From Planctomycetota bacterium (GTDB taxonomy: Bacteria > Planctomycetota > UBA1135 > JADKAF01): a DNA stretch of 64,000 bases. Where the stretch lies: contig JADKAF010000001.1 of assembly GCA_016719295.1 (NCBI GenBank), positions 3,844,001-3,908,000 on the forward strand, read 5' to 3'. Position 1 is the first letter of the stretch. Every line of letters starts with the position of its first letter. The position numbers and the translations under genes were made by a program. Of this stretch, positions 1-9,000 are shown in pieces. The notes under the pieces were generated by a model, which was not told the origin of the DNA, ran no database searches, and saw only the letters and a list, made by a program, of their open reading frames with translations.

Positions 1-675
1 GGAGGCCTTCGCGAGCACCTCGCCGCGCGGATCGACGATCAGAGACTCGCCGGTGAAGCGCAGCGCGCCCTCCGTGCCGATGCGATTCGCCGTCGCGATG
101 AACAAGCGATTGATCATCGCGTGCACGGGAACGCCGCGCTGGCAGCGCCCCGGCAGCACGAGGTTCGAGGGATGCACGATCAGATCGGCGCCGTCGAGCG
201 CGAGGGAGCGCCAGACCTCGGGGAAGAACCAATCGAAGCAGATGAGCAGCCCGAGCTTCGCGCCGCGGAGCTCGAAGAGCGGCAGGCCGAGGTCGCCGGG
301 CTCGAAGACGAGCTTCTCCGTATCGAAGAGGTGCAGCTTGCGATAGAGGCCGAAGAGGCCGCGCCTCTCATCGAGGAGCACCGCCGAGTTGTAGAGCTTC
401 TCGCCGGCGCGCTCGCAGAGGCCGGTGGCGATGGCGCCGATCTCGTAGCGCCGGCAGGCCTCGCGCAGGAAGCGCTGGAAGGGCCCTGCGCCATCGGCGG
501 GCTCGCTGCTCTCCAGCGCCTGATCTCGCGAGGCGAAGGCGTAGCCCGAGTTCGCCAGCTCGGGCAGGACGAGGAGGTCGACGCCTCGAGCCACGGGGAG
601 CAGCGCCTCGAGGCGTTTCGCGGTCTCGTCCGCTCGCCCCAAGCAGGGTTCGAACTGCGCGATCGCAAGATCCAT
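1..675 (-). CDS. Carbon-nitrogen hydrolase (nitrilase superfamily), 3' end off the window
   Basis: Hydrolase of non-peptide C-N bonds (amidase/nitrilase/carbamoylase type); the substrate cannot be told from the fragment. Seen: 225 codons open from an ATG at 675 to the window edge, beginning MDLAIAQFEPCLG. The catalytic Glu-Lys-Cys triad is present: E39 in LPELANSGY, K113 in YRKLHLF and C146 in LICFDWFFPE, each in its standard context. About 280 residues is usual for the family, so roughly 50-60 residues are missing beyond the edge. The gene is divergent from the permease at 784, with about 108 bases between them. Cytoplasmic by family; no signal peptide is visible. Confidence 0.93.
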   Translation of the reverse strand, partial: MDLAIAQFEPCLGRADETAKRLEALLPVARGVDLLVLPELANSGYAFASRDQALESSEPADGAGPFQRFLREACRRYEIGAIATGLCERAGEKLYNSAVLLDERRGLFGLYRKLHLFDTEKLVFEPGDLGLPLFELRGAKLGLLICFDWFFPEVWRSLALDGADLIVHPSNLVLPGRCQRGVPVHAMINRLFIATANRIGTEGALRFTGESLIVDPRGEVLAKAS

Positions 676-783
676 CGCCGGGCTCCGAAGAAGGCGGCGC
701 AGGATACTCGGCGGACCTGCGGTTGACACCGCTCCGCGCTTCGGCGAGTCCTACGCCTCCCCACTCCGCCCCGGCCCCCCGCC

Positions 784-1914
784 TTGCGCCTCCAGCGAGC
801 GATCTTCCTCGAACTCACGCGCAACCTCGTGCTGATCGGCGCGGGGATCGGCTTCGCCTCGCTCGTCGGCATCCTCGTGAGCGCGACCTATCGCGCCCGC
901 GGCTCCTCGCTCCTGCAGACCCTCGAGCTGGTGCCGCATCTCGGCGCCGGGCTCGTGCCGCATCTGCTGCCGCTCGTGTTCCTGATCGCCGTCGTCGCGA
1001 CCTATGGGCGGCTCTCCGCCGAGCGCGAGCTGATCGCGATCCGCATGGCCGGCATCCACCTCGTGCGGCTCCTCGCGCCCGCGCTGCTGCTCGGCGCGCT
1101 GCTCTCGATCGTGATCTTCCACTTCTCGAGCGAGGTCGAGCCCGAGATGAAGCGCCGCCAGAGCGAGCTCGCGAAGAAGATCGCCGCCGCGGTGCTGCAG
1201 CCGCAGTCCTCGGGGATCAACGAGCTCTCGTTCTCGACCCGCGGGCGCGAGCAGAGCTCATCGTTCTACATGTCGTGGGCGAGCCGCGACGAGCGCGGGG
1301 ACTTCCAGAACCTGTTCCTCGCCTTCCGCGACGCCACCGACAGCGCGCAGCTTCGCGCGCGCGAGGCGACGATGCGCCTCGTCGAGGCCGGCGACGGGCG
1401 CCAGCAGATCCTGCTCGATCTCCGCGACGCGCTCTACATCGACGGCCGCAGCCAGGTCGGCGGCTATGTGCGCATCACGCGACCGTTCGACTTGCCGGTG
1501 CGCCTGCGCGAGACCTATACGACGACGACGGAGCTGCACGCGCGCGCGAGCGCGAACGAGCGCACCCCGCTGCCGCGCGCCGAGACGAAGGAGGAGAAGC
1601 AGCTCCTGCGGCGCGAGAAGAACCAGCGGCTCAACATCCTGAACGAGATCCGCCAGCGCGAAGCCAGCGCGCTCGCTCCGCTGCTCTTCGCCTGCCTCGG
1701 CATCCCCGTGGCGCTCCTGCTGCGCACCAGCGCCCGCCTGGCGACCTTCCTGGTTGCCGCGGGGATCGCGCTGCTCGGCTACTATCCGCTCACCTACCTC
1801 GGGAACGCGCTCGCCTCCGAGGGCTCCGTGGCGCCTTGGATCGGCGCTTTCGGTCCCGTGCTCGTGCTCGGCGTCTTGGCGGCGGAGCTCCTGCGGCGCG
1901 CGTTCCGCGTCTAG
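784..1914 (+). CDS. LptF/LptG (YjgP/YjgQ) family permease
   Basis: Inner-membrane permease of the LPS transport ABC complex (LptB2FG) that extracts lipopolysaccharide and hands it to the periplasmic bridge. The 376-residue length fits the family. Hydrophobic segments lie at about residues 10-35, 48-75 and 100-120, followed by a polar periplasmic jellyroll-like region and three C-terminal segments (about 290-370). The conserved early pattern RLSAERELIAIRMAGI is visible. The start is a TTG at 784, the only start that keeps the whole first membrane helix; an upstream ATG is not in frame. No partner lptB, lptC or second permease lies nearby. Whether it is LptF or LptG is not decided here. Confidence 0.9.
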   Translation: MRLQRAIFLELTRNLVLIGAGIGFASLVGILVSATYRARGSSLLQTLELVPHLGAGLVPHLLPLVFLIAVVATYGRLSAERELIAIRMAGIHLVRLLAPALLLGALLSIVIFHFSSEVEPEMKRRQSELAKKIAAAVLQPQSSGINELSFSTRGREQSSSFYMSWASRDERGDFQNLFLAFRDATDSAQLRAREATMRLVEAGDGRQQILLDLRDALYIDGRSQVGGYVRITRPFDLPVRLRETYTTTTELHARASANERTPLPRAETKEEKQLLRREKNQRLNILNEIRQREASALAPLLFACLGIPVALLLRTSARLATFLVAAGIALLGYYPLTYLGNALASEGSVAPWIGAFGPVLVLGVLAAELLRRAFRV

Positions 1915-1929
1915 CGCGCTTAGCGCGCG

Positions 1930-2736
1930 TCAGCTCCGCCTCCGCTGGAAGCGCAGCCCCGACCAGGTCGCGTCGATCGCGCAGACCTTGGTATCGACGA
2001 GACCTTGCTCCAAGCCGAACGCGCGCACCTCGTCTCCGTTCAGGTCGGTCGCGACGCCGCTCACCTGCTTCGGCCAAGCGATCCAGAGCGCGCCGCCGGA
2101 GGCGAGCTTCGGTACGAGCTTGCTCCAGCGTCGCTCGAGTTCCCTCCGGCTCGCGCAGAAGCAGAGGCCGAGATCGAACGCGGCGCCGGCGCGATTGGCG
2201 AGCACGACGCCTTCCGGCAAGGTCGCGAGCTGCGCTTCGAAGCTTGCGGGAGCTCCGACGACGAGCAGCGTGCGCTCGGGCTTCGCGCCGAGCTTCGTCC
2301 AGAGCGGCGTCCCCGAATAGCCGCTCGAGGAGCGCGGTACGACGGGCGCGTCGGAGGGACTCGCCGCGAGGGCCGCGCGCAGCCCGCGCTTCCAGCTCTT
2401 CCAAGACACGAAGGTCGCGTCGGGCAGCTCGGCGCGGAGGCGCGCCGTCTTCGCGGCCTCGCCTTCGAAGAAGACGAGCGGCACGTCACGCAGCGCCTTC
2501 GACGCCCGCAGCGCAAATGCGACCGAGCGACCGTGACTCGGCAAGCGACCGAGGTCGATCGCGATCGCGGCGGGAACGCAGGCGCGGAGCTGCTGCATCT
2601 GCGGGCCGTCGGCGGAGCTGAGCACGAGCACGGCGTAGCCCGCCTCGGAGAGGCGCTTGCCGCGTTCCGCAGCTTCGGCCGCGTGCCAATGCAGGTAGGC
2701 GATGGCGAGGTCCTTCGCGGAGCTCATGGCGCTCAA
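1930..2736 (-). CDS. Receiver-like domain fused to a DUF3052 domain
   Basis: Function unknown. Residues about 1-120 look like a response-regulator-type alpha/beta domain (AGYAVLVLSSADG, VPLVFFEG), but a clear phosphoacceptor Asp site is not obvious. Residues about 138-265 carry the DUF3052 pattern: GYSGTPLWTKLG, LLVVGAP, a DLGLCF strand, then LWIAWPKQVSGVATDLNGD and LVDTKVCAIDATWSGLRF. DUF3052 proteins are usually about 130-150 residues and stand alone, so the N-terminal extension is an addition. Start may be the first Met or MSSAKDL three codons later. Convergent with the permease at 1914; the tails are 15 bases apart. The start overlaps, on the other strand, the region upstream of the next gene. 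Confidence 0.8.
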   Translation of the reverse strand: MSAMSSAKDLAIAYLHWHAAEAAERGKRLSEAGYAVLVLSSADGPQMQQLRACVPAAIAIDLGRLPSHGRSVAFALRASKALRDVPLVFFEGEAAKTARLRAELPDATFVSWKSWKRGLRAALAASPSDAPVVPRSSSGYSGTPLWTKLGAKPERTLLVVGAPASFEAQLATLPEGVVLANRAGAAFDLGLCFCASRRELERRWSKLVPKLASGGALWIAWPKQVSGVATDLNGDEVRAFGLEQGLVDTKVCAIDATWSGLRFQRRRS

Positions 2737-2803
2737 GCTAGCGCGCGCTTGCTGCGCTGCCAGCGACTGCGCAGGATCTCGCCGTTCCCGGCAAGAGGTT
2801 CCG

Positions 2804-4702
2804 ATGCCCCGCGCTCCTCGCTCTCTCTTCGCGGCTCTCGCGCTCGCGACCGCGCCCCTCGCCTGCCCCGAGGTCGTACTGGCGCAAGGCCCGCCGCCTC
2901 GGCGCCCCTACCGCTCGACCTGCGGGAGCGCGATCCGCTGGGAGCGCGATCACGCGCAGGCGCTCGAGCGCGCCGCGAAGGAGCAGAAGCCCATCTTCTG
3001 GTACGTGCCCGCCGCGCTGAGCTCGCCGATGGACCGGCGCCAGGAGCTGCACTGGGTGCAACGCGGCGCGATCTACTCCGATCCCGCCGTGATCGAGCTC
3101 TTGAACGAGCACTTCGTGCCGCTCGAGCTCTCGTTCGCACCGCTCCTCGATCGCGGCGATGACGGCGAGGGCGGCCCGGCCGTCGTCGAGAAAGACGCGC
3201 GACGTTCCCTCGCCGAACGCTACGGCCTCACCGCGCGGCGCTTCGTCGAGCCGGGCTTCGCGCTGCTCGATCCGAGCGGCGAGCTCGTGCACGTCTGCGA
3301 TCGCCTGAGCTTGCACGAGAACCGCTGGTTCGGCGAGCGCCTCGCGCGCATCTTCGCCGTGCATGGGAAGGCGCTCTTCGGCGCACGCGAGGTGCCGCGC
3401 CTCCGCGCGCTCGCCGAAGTGCTGCCTCCGGTCCTCGCCGACGGACTCGCGGCGTTGCAGAGCGGCGATCACCGGAGCGCCGAGAAGCACTTCGCGACGC
3501 AGCCCGAGCAGCCCGCGGCGCTCTTCCTGCGCGGCGTCTGCTTGCACGTGCTCGGCCGCGGTGACGAAGGCGATGCCGTTTGGAAGAAGCTCGCTGCGCT
3601 GCGCGACGCGGAGCCGTGGAGTGGCAAGGCGCAGCTCGAGCTCGATCGCTGGGGTCCCTTCCTGCTCGGCTACGAGAGCTATCGCGCCATGCCGAAAGGC
3701 GCGGAGCACGGGAGCGAGCTCCGCACGAGCGCGACGGGCGCCGCGCTCGAGCCGCGCAGCGCGCTGCTCCTGCCTGCGCTCGAGTTCCTGGTCGACATGC
3801 CGCGGAGCCGCGGACTTTATCGCGACTCGCGCTACGACTTCGGCGGCCAGGACAGCCTCCCCAACGTGTACGTGGCCGTCAGCGCGCTCGCGGCACTCGC
3901 GTTGCTCGAAGGCCGCGAGCTGCTGCCCGAGCGCATCGCTCCGGTGCTCGACGAGCTGCGCAGCGCGCTCCAGGACGAGCAGCAGCTCGCCGCGAGAGAC
4001 GAGGACGAGATCGTCTGGGCGCACGCGTGCCGCGCGCTCTTCTTCGCGCGCTCGGCCGAGCTCGAGCCCAAGCACGCAGCAACGGCGAAGGCGAAGCTCC
4101 GCGAGATCGTGCAGGCGCTCGCGAGCTCGCAGCTCGACGGCGGCGGCTGGCGTCACGAGTATCCGAACGCGTTCACGACCGGTTTCGTGCTCTACGCGCT
4201 GCAACGCGCCGGAGCGCACGGCGCGACCTTCCCGGCCGAGAAGCTCGCGAGCGCCGGCGAAGCGCTCGCGCGCGTGCGCGGCGAGAGCGGCGGTTGGCCC
4301 TACGGCTTCGGTCGGCCGCCGAAGCAGGCGATCGGCTCCGCGTGCCGCGCGCCGTGGTGCGAGCTCGGGCTCGCCGTCGCGGAGCGCTCCGATGCCGAGC
4401 GCTTGGAGCTGGCCCTCTCCCTCGCGTTCCAGCATCACGCCGCGCTCGCCGCGGTGCGGCGCTACGACGATCACTCCGACGAGCACCACCACGGCGGCTT
4501 CTTCTTCTGGTTCGACATGCTCGGCCGCGCCGCGTGCGCGACCCAGCTCCGCGGTGCGCCGCGCACGCGCTACCTCGCCGAGCTCGAAGCACAGATCGCT
4601 TCGATGCGCGAAGTCGACGGCACGTGGATCGACTCGCCCGAGGTCGGCAAGGTCTACGGCACCGCGATGGCCCTGATCTGCCTCTCCCTCACGGCACAGT
4701 GA
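2804..4702 (+). CDS. Secreted thioredoxin-like / alpha-alpha toroid protein
   Basis: Exported protein of unknown function. A signal peptide (about 1-28) ends near LAQG. Residues about 45-190 resemble a thioredoxin-fold module of the type seen in planctomycete proteins (KEQKPIFWYVP, EHFVPLELSFAP, GFALLDPSGELVHV), but no CxxC pair is present, so redox activity is unlikely. A TPR-like linker follows. The C-terminal about 300 residues show the repeated GGGW-type helices of a terpenoid-cyclase-like toroid (GGGWRHEYPNAF, GGWPYGFGRP), without a recognisable cyclase DxDD motif. ATG 2804 was chosen over an upstream in-frame ATG because it begins the signal peptide and has AGAGG six bases upstream. The 3' end lies inside a strong hairpin. 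Confidence 0.72.
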   Translation: MPRAPRSLFAALALATAPLACPEVVLAQGPPPRRPYRSTCGSAIRWERDHAQALERAAKEQKPIFWYVPAALSSPMDRRQELHWVQRGAIYSDPAVIELLNEHFVPLELSFAPLLDRGDDGEGGPAVVEKDARRSLAERYGLTARRFVEPGFALLDPSGELVHVCDRLSLHENRWFGERLARIFAVHGKALFGAREVPRLRALAEVLPPVLADGLAALQSGDHRSAEKHFATQPEQPAALFLRGVCLHVLGRGDEGDAVWKKLAALRDAEPWSGKAQLELDRWGPFLLGYESYRAMPKGAEHGSELRTSATGAALEPRSALLLPALEFLVDMPRSRGLYRDSRYDFGGQDSLPNVYVAVSALAALALLEGRELLPERIAPVLDELRSALQDEQQLAARDEDEIVWAHACRALFFARSAELEPKHAATAKAKLREIVQALASSQLDGGGWRHEYPNAFTTGFVLYALQRAGAHGATFPAEKLASAGEALARVRGESGGWPYGFGRPPKQAIGSACRAPWCELGLAVAERSDAERLELALSLAFQHHAALAAVRRYDDHSDEHHHGGFFFWFDMLGRAACATQLRGAPRTRYLAELEAQIASMREVDGTWIDSPEVGKVYGTAMALICLSLTAQ

Positions 4703-4734
4703 AGGTGGCTGGCACCTTACCTGTGCCGTGAGGG
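4686..4734. terminator. Bidirectional terminator hairpin between convergent genes
   Basis: Perfect 14-bp arms, CCCTCACGGCACAG at 4686-4699 and CTGTGCCGTGAGGG at 4721-4734, with a second inner stem AAGGTG/CACCTT. The TGA of the upstream gene sits inside the loop side, and the convergent gene ends at 4740. No strong U-run follows on either strand. Confidence 0.75.
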
Positions 4735-4739
4735 GTGGG

Positions 4740-6029
4740 TCAGCGGGAGTGGCGCTGGATCGCGTTCAGGATGCGCGTACGCTGCGGATGCTCTGGCTCG
4801 AGGGCCAGCACGAGGCGCCACTGCGCGACGGCGTCCGGCGCGCGCCCGACCTCGGCGAGGAGGTCGGCGAGGTCCGCGTGCAGCGATGCGTTCTCGGGCG
4901 CGAGCGAGATCGCGCGCTCGAGGAAGCCGATGGCGGCGACGAGATCGCCGGCGCGTGAGCGGCGTTCCGCGACCTCGACGCAGCCCGCGACCAGCGCGGG
5001 TGCGTAGGTCTTCTCGTCGAGCCGTGCTGCTTGCTCCAAGCGCTCGAGGTGCTCGGCTTCGCGATCCAGCGCGAGTGAGGCTTCCGCGATGTGGAAGCAA
5101 TGCAGCGCGCGATCCTCGGGGCGCACCTTCTCCTCGGTGGCGAGGAGGAGCGCGTGCGCACGAGCGAAGCGCCCGCTCTGCAGCCAGATCCCCGCTTCGA
5201 GGAGATCGAGGTCGAGCGAGCTCTGCATGCCGCCCGCACGCGCCATCGCGACTTGGTGGATCGCGGAGCGCACCGGTGCACCGAGAAAGGCGTTCGGGCG
5301 ACCGGGCAACGGCTCGATCAAGTACATGCCGCTGCGCAGCTCGCCGACCGCGCCGGCCTCGACTTCGATCGGAGAGGTGGCGCCGAGGTAGTTCCGCAAG
5401 TTGAACCACGCGGAAGCGAGCTTGAAGTGCAGCACGGCCCCGCCGAGGCCGAGCTCGCGGGAGCGCTCGTAGGACTCCGCGGCCCGCGCATAGCGGCGCT
5501 CGCCGAGATGCACGTTGCCGAGCTGGTAGTGATCCCAAGCGCTCTCGGGGTTCAAGCGCACGGCTTCGGCATACCAGCGCCCGGCCTGATCGAAGTCCTC
5601 GAGCGCATACGCGGCCTCCGCGAGGAGGTGGTGCATGCGGTAGTCCTTCCGGAACGCGAGCAGCGGCTCGAGCACGGCGCGAACTCCGGCGGCATCCCCG
5701 CGCGCGGCGAGGAGCTCCGCCAAGAGCTGACCGGCCTCGGCGTGATCGCTCACGCGCTCCAGCACCGTGCGCAGGAGCGGCTCGGCCAGCGCGCCTTCGC
5801 CGGCGCTCTGCAGCGCACGCGCGAGAGCCAAGCGCCAGGGAACATGCTCCCACGCGGCGTCGGCGTCGACGGCCCGCTGGAGCAGCGCCACCGCGGCACG
5901 CGCATCACCGCGCAGCAAGGCCGCACGTCCTGCGCGATGCAGCTCTTCGGGATCGGAGCTTTCCTGCGCGCGCGCCGACGCGAACGCGGCACAGCAGAGG
6001 AGACCGAGGGAGAGGATCGTGGTCTTCAT
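4740..6029 (-). CDS. Exported TPR-repeat protein
   Basis: Probable periplasmic scaffold or assembly protein; no enzyme domain is seen. A signal peptide begins MKTTILSLGLLCCAAF and ends near ARAQ. The rest is helical with TPR signatures: LHRAGRAALLRGDARAAVALLQRAV near the start, then DHYQLGNVHLGERRYARAAESYERS in the middle and LHADLADLLAEVGRAPDAVAQWR at the C-terminus. ATG 6029 is preferred to a GTG at 6044 because it starts the signal peptide and is preceded by GAGG at a good distance. It follows the large TPR gene by 11 bases or overlaps it by 4, so the two very probably form one transcription unit. Confidence 0.82.
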   Translation of the reverse strand: MKTTILSLGLLCCAAFASARAQESSDPEELHRAGRAALLRGDARAAVALLQRAVDADAAWEHVPWRLALARALQSAGEGALAEPLLRTVLERVSDHAEAGQLLAELLAARGDAAGVRAVLEPLLAFRKDYRMHHLLAEAAYALEDFDQAGRWYAEAVRLNPESAWDHYQLGNVHLGERRYARAAESYERSRELGLGGAVLHFKLASAWFNLRNYLGATSPIEVEAGAVGELRSGMYLIEPLPGRPNAFLGAPVRSAIHQVAMARAGGMQSSLDLDLLEAGIWLQSGRFARAHALLLATEEKVRPEDRALHCFHIAEASLALDREAEHLERLEQAARLDEKTYAPALVAGCVEVAERRSRAGDLVAAIGFLERAISLAPENASLHADLADLLAEVGRAPDAVAQWRLVLALEPEHPQRTRILNAIQRHSR

Positions 6030-6040
6030 GGGGTCAGGCC

Positions 6041-9000
6041 TCACAGGCGGTAGGTCTTGATCCAGGCGATCTGCTCGCGCGCACGCGCGGCCGAGCCACC
6101 CTCGGGGAAGCTCTCCAGGTAGCGCTGGTAGGCGTCCATCGCCTCGATCCAGCGGCCGAGGTTCTCGAGGCCCTCGGCCATCGCGATCTGCGCCGCTTCG
6201 GCGCGCGCGCTGCGGCGGTAGTTGCGCAGGAACGCGCCGTACGCCTCGATCGCCTCGGCATGACGGCCGCGGCGCTGATACGCTTCGGCGAGGCGCCAGC
6301 TCGCATCCTCGGCGACGGCGGTACCGGCGTACTGCGTCGCGATCGCGCTCCAGGTTCGCAGCGCGGCCTCGGCATCGCCGAGACGGGCATCCTGGATGCG
6401 CGCGAGCTCGAGCAGGGCTTGGTCGGCCTTGTCACCGGAAGCCACCTGCGCCGCGCGACTGAAGGCCCCCACCGCGCGCCGCAGCGCCGCGTGGATGCGA
6501 TCCTGCCGATCGGCGAGCTGCTCCGCCGAGAGCACCTCGATCTGCTGCGCGACCCAGCTCGTCGCGCTCTGCGTGTTCGCGACATCGAAGTTGCAGGTCT
6601 GCAAGGCGAGGAACGCCGCCTCGCGATCGGCCTCGTCCTTCGAGATCTTCTTCGCCTCGGCGAGGCGCTGCGCCGAGCGCTCGAGCTGATCGCGGCGGTT
6701 GTCGGCGACCATGCGGTAGGCGCGCTTCTGCGCGACTTCGTTGGCCTGCACGAGCGAGCTCGCGCGGGTGACCTCGGCGAGCGCGTCGGCTTCGCGTTCG
6801 AAGCTCTGACCCACGGCGAAGAGCGCGTCGTCGCTCGCCGGCGAGCTCGGGTAGCGCTCCGCGAGGCGCAGCAACGCGCTGCGGCCCTCTTCGGTCTCCC
6901 CGCGCTGGAAGCGCAGCAGGCCGACTTGATAGAGCGCGTCGTCGGCGAGGTGGCTCTCGGGCCAGCGCTGCGCCACCTTCTCGTACTCGAGGGTCGCCTT
7001 GCCGATCTCGCCGAGCTGCTCGGCGACGATCCGCGCGATCTGGAACTGCGCATCAAAGGCCTTGCGCTGCCCCTCTTCGTCGACGAGCCCCTGATGGCGC
7101 GCGAGGTCCTTCAGCACGACGCGACGGCGCTCGGCATCGGCGCGACGCGCTTCCTCGCCGCCATTCTCGAGCCAGATGCGGTACGCATCTTCCGCCTGCG
7201 TCCAGCGGCTCAAGTGGATCCAAGCGCGCGCCGTGGCCCAGCGCGCTTCGTGCGCCACCGGAGTGCCTTCGTGCTCCTGGATCACGCGGCGATACGCGGC
7301 CAGCGCTTCATTCCAAGCGCCGTTCTCGGAATGCACGGCGCCGATGCGCTCCAAGGCGCTCGCGATCTCCGGGTGCGCCGGGAAGCCCTCGACGAAGACC
7401 TCGAGCGCATGCAGCGCCTCGACCCAGCGCCGCTGCGACTGCAGTCGCGCGGCGAGCGCCAGGATCTGCGACGCCGGCTCGGGGTTCGCTCCACCGAAGA
7501 GATGATGCAGCTCGAGGAAGGCATCGACCGCCGAGAGCGGACGATCGAGAGCGCCGGCGTAGCTCTGCGCGATGCGCGAAGCTGCCTCGCGCGCAGATCC
7601 GCGCGTCGGGTACTGCTCCACGATCACGCGCCAGATCTCGACGGCGGCTTCGGTGAGACCACGCGTCGCGAGCTCATCGCCGAGCGAGAGCAGCTCGGCG
7701 CTCACGCCCGCGAGCGCTGCACTCATCGGATGCAGGCTCTCGGCTCGAGCGAGCTCGCGCGCCGCGCGCACATAGGGTCCACGCGCACGCGTGCCCAAGT
7801 GCGCATCGAGGGCTCTCGCCTGCGCGAGGAAGCTCTGCGCCGCGGCGACCACCGCGCGGTCGCGCAGCGGCTGAGGGTAGCCTTCCTCGCCCGCGAGCCG
7901 TCCGAGCGCATCGCGTCCCGCTTGATAGCGGCGCTCGAGCTCGGCGCGCGCGGCCGCGTCCTTGGCGCGCGATGCACCGCTCGCCGCATGCTGCACGAGC
8001 GCGAGCGCGGCATCGAGGCGCAGCTCGGAGCGGCGCGGATGCGCTTGGTCGAGCTCGGCGACCTGCGCGAGGAACACGGCCGCGCGCTCGTGCACCCCGA
8101 AGCGCGTCCAGTGCGCCGCGATCGCATCGAAGACGCCGCGCGCGATCTCGGCCGTCGCGAGCGAGAACCCGCCATCGATCCCGCTCTGCAGGGCAGCGCG
8201 TGCGGCCTCGAAGCGCTCGACGCGACGCGCAACCTCTGCCGCGGGCAGCTCCTCGATCGGGGCCGAAGTGGATCCAGACTGAGTGATCGCCTCCGCCTGC
8301 GCGCGCGCCGCGCGCTGCGCGAGCGCATTCGCCATCGCGCGCTCGAGCGCGATCATGCGCTGCTCCGGTTCCGGTTCAGCGCCCTGGCCGAGATAGAAGG
8401 TATCGGCAGAGGTATCGGCCAACCGACCTTCCGACTCCACGACGGCCTCGAGCGGATCCAAGGGCGCCGCACCGAGCATGGGCGTGCTCGCTGCCGATGC
8501 GGGTGGTGCACCGATCGCGCGTTCGAGGAGCGGGAACGCCGCTTCCTGGAGCAGATCCCCCACCTCCGCGATCGCCATCGCGCAGCGCAACGAATCGTCA
8601 GAGTGCAGCGCTGGCGCTTGCTCGGCGATGCGCAGCAGCGCCGACCGAGCCGCCGGATACGCACCGGCGCGCGCGAGATCGAGCGCAAGCTGATACGCCG
8701 AGCGCAGGCAGCCTGAGGCCGTGCTCGTGCGCGGCCAGCGAGCGAGGATCACGGCGTAGTCATCGAGTGCCGCTTCGAGCAAGGCACCGAGCGCGGGATC
8801 CTTCGAAGCGCCGCCGCTGCGCTGCGCGAACCCGGCCGCGCGCCGAGCACCGGCGCTCGCGAAGCGCGTGCGCGCGGCGAGCTCGTCGTTGCCGCGCGCT
8901 GCGTTCTCGACCGCGGCGAAGACGGCGAGCGACCAGGAGAGCGCTTCGCCCTGCGCGAGCTGCGCTCCCAGCGAGAGCAGCGCTTCGTGGCGCGCTTGGA

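Noticed and set aside
6260..8716. Plus-strand open frame of 818 codons
   Set aside because: Shadow of the large TPR lipoprotein gene on the other strand; low-complexity Arg/Leu product.
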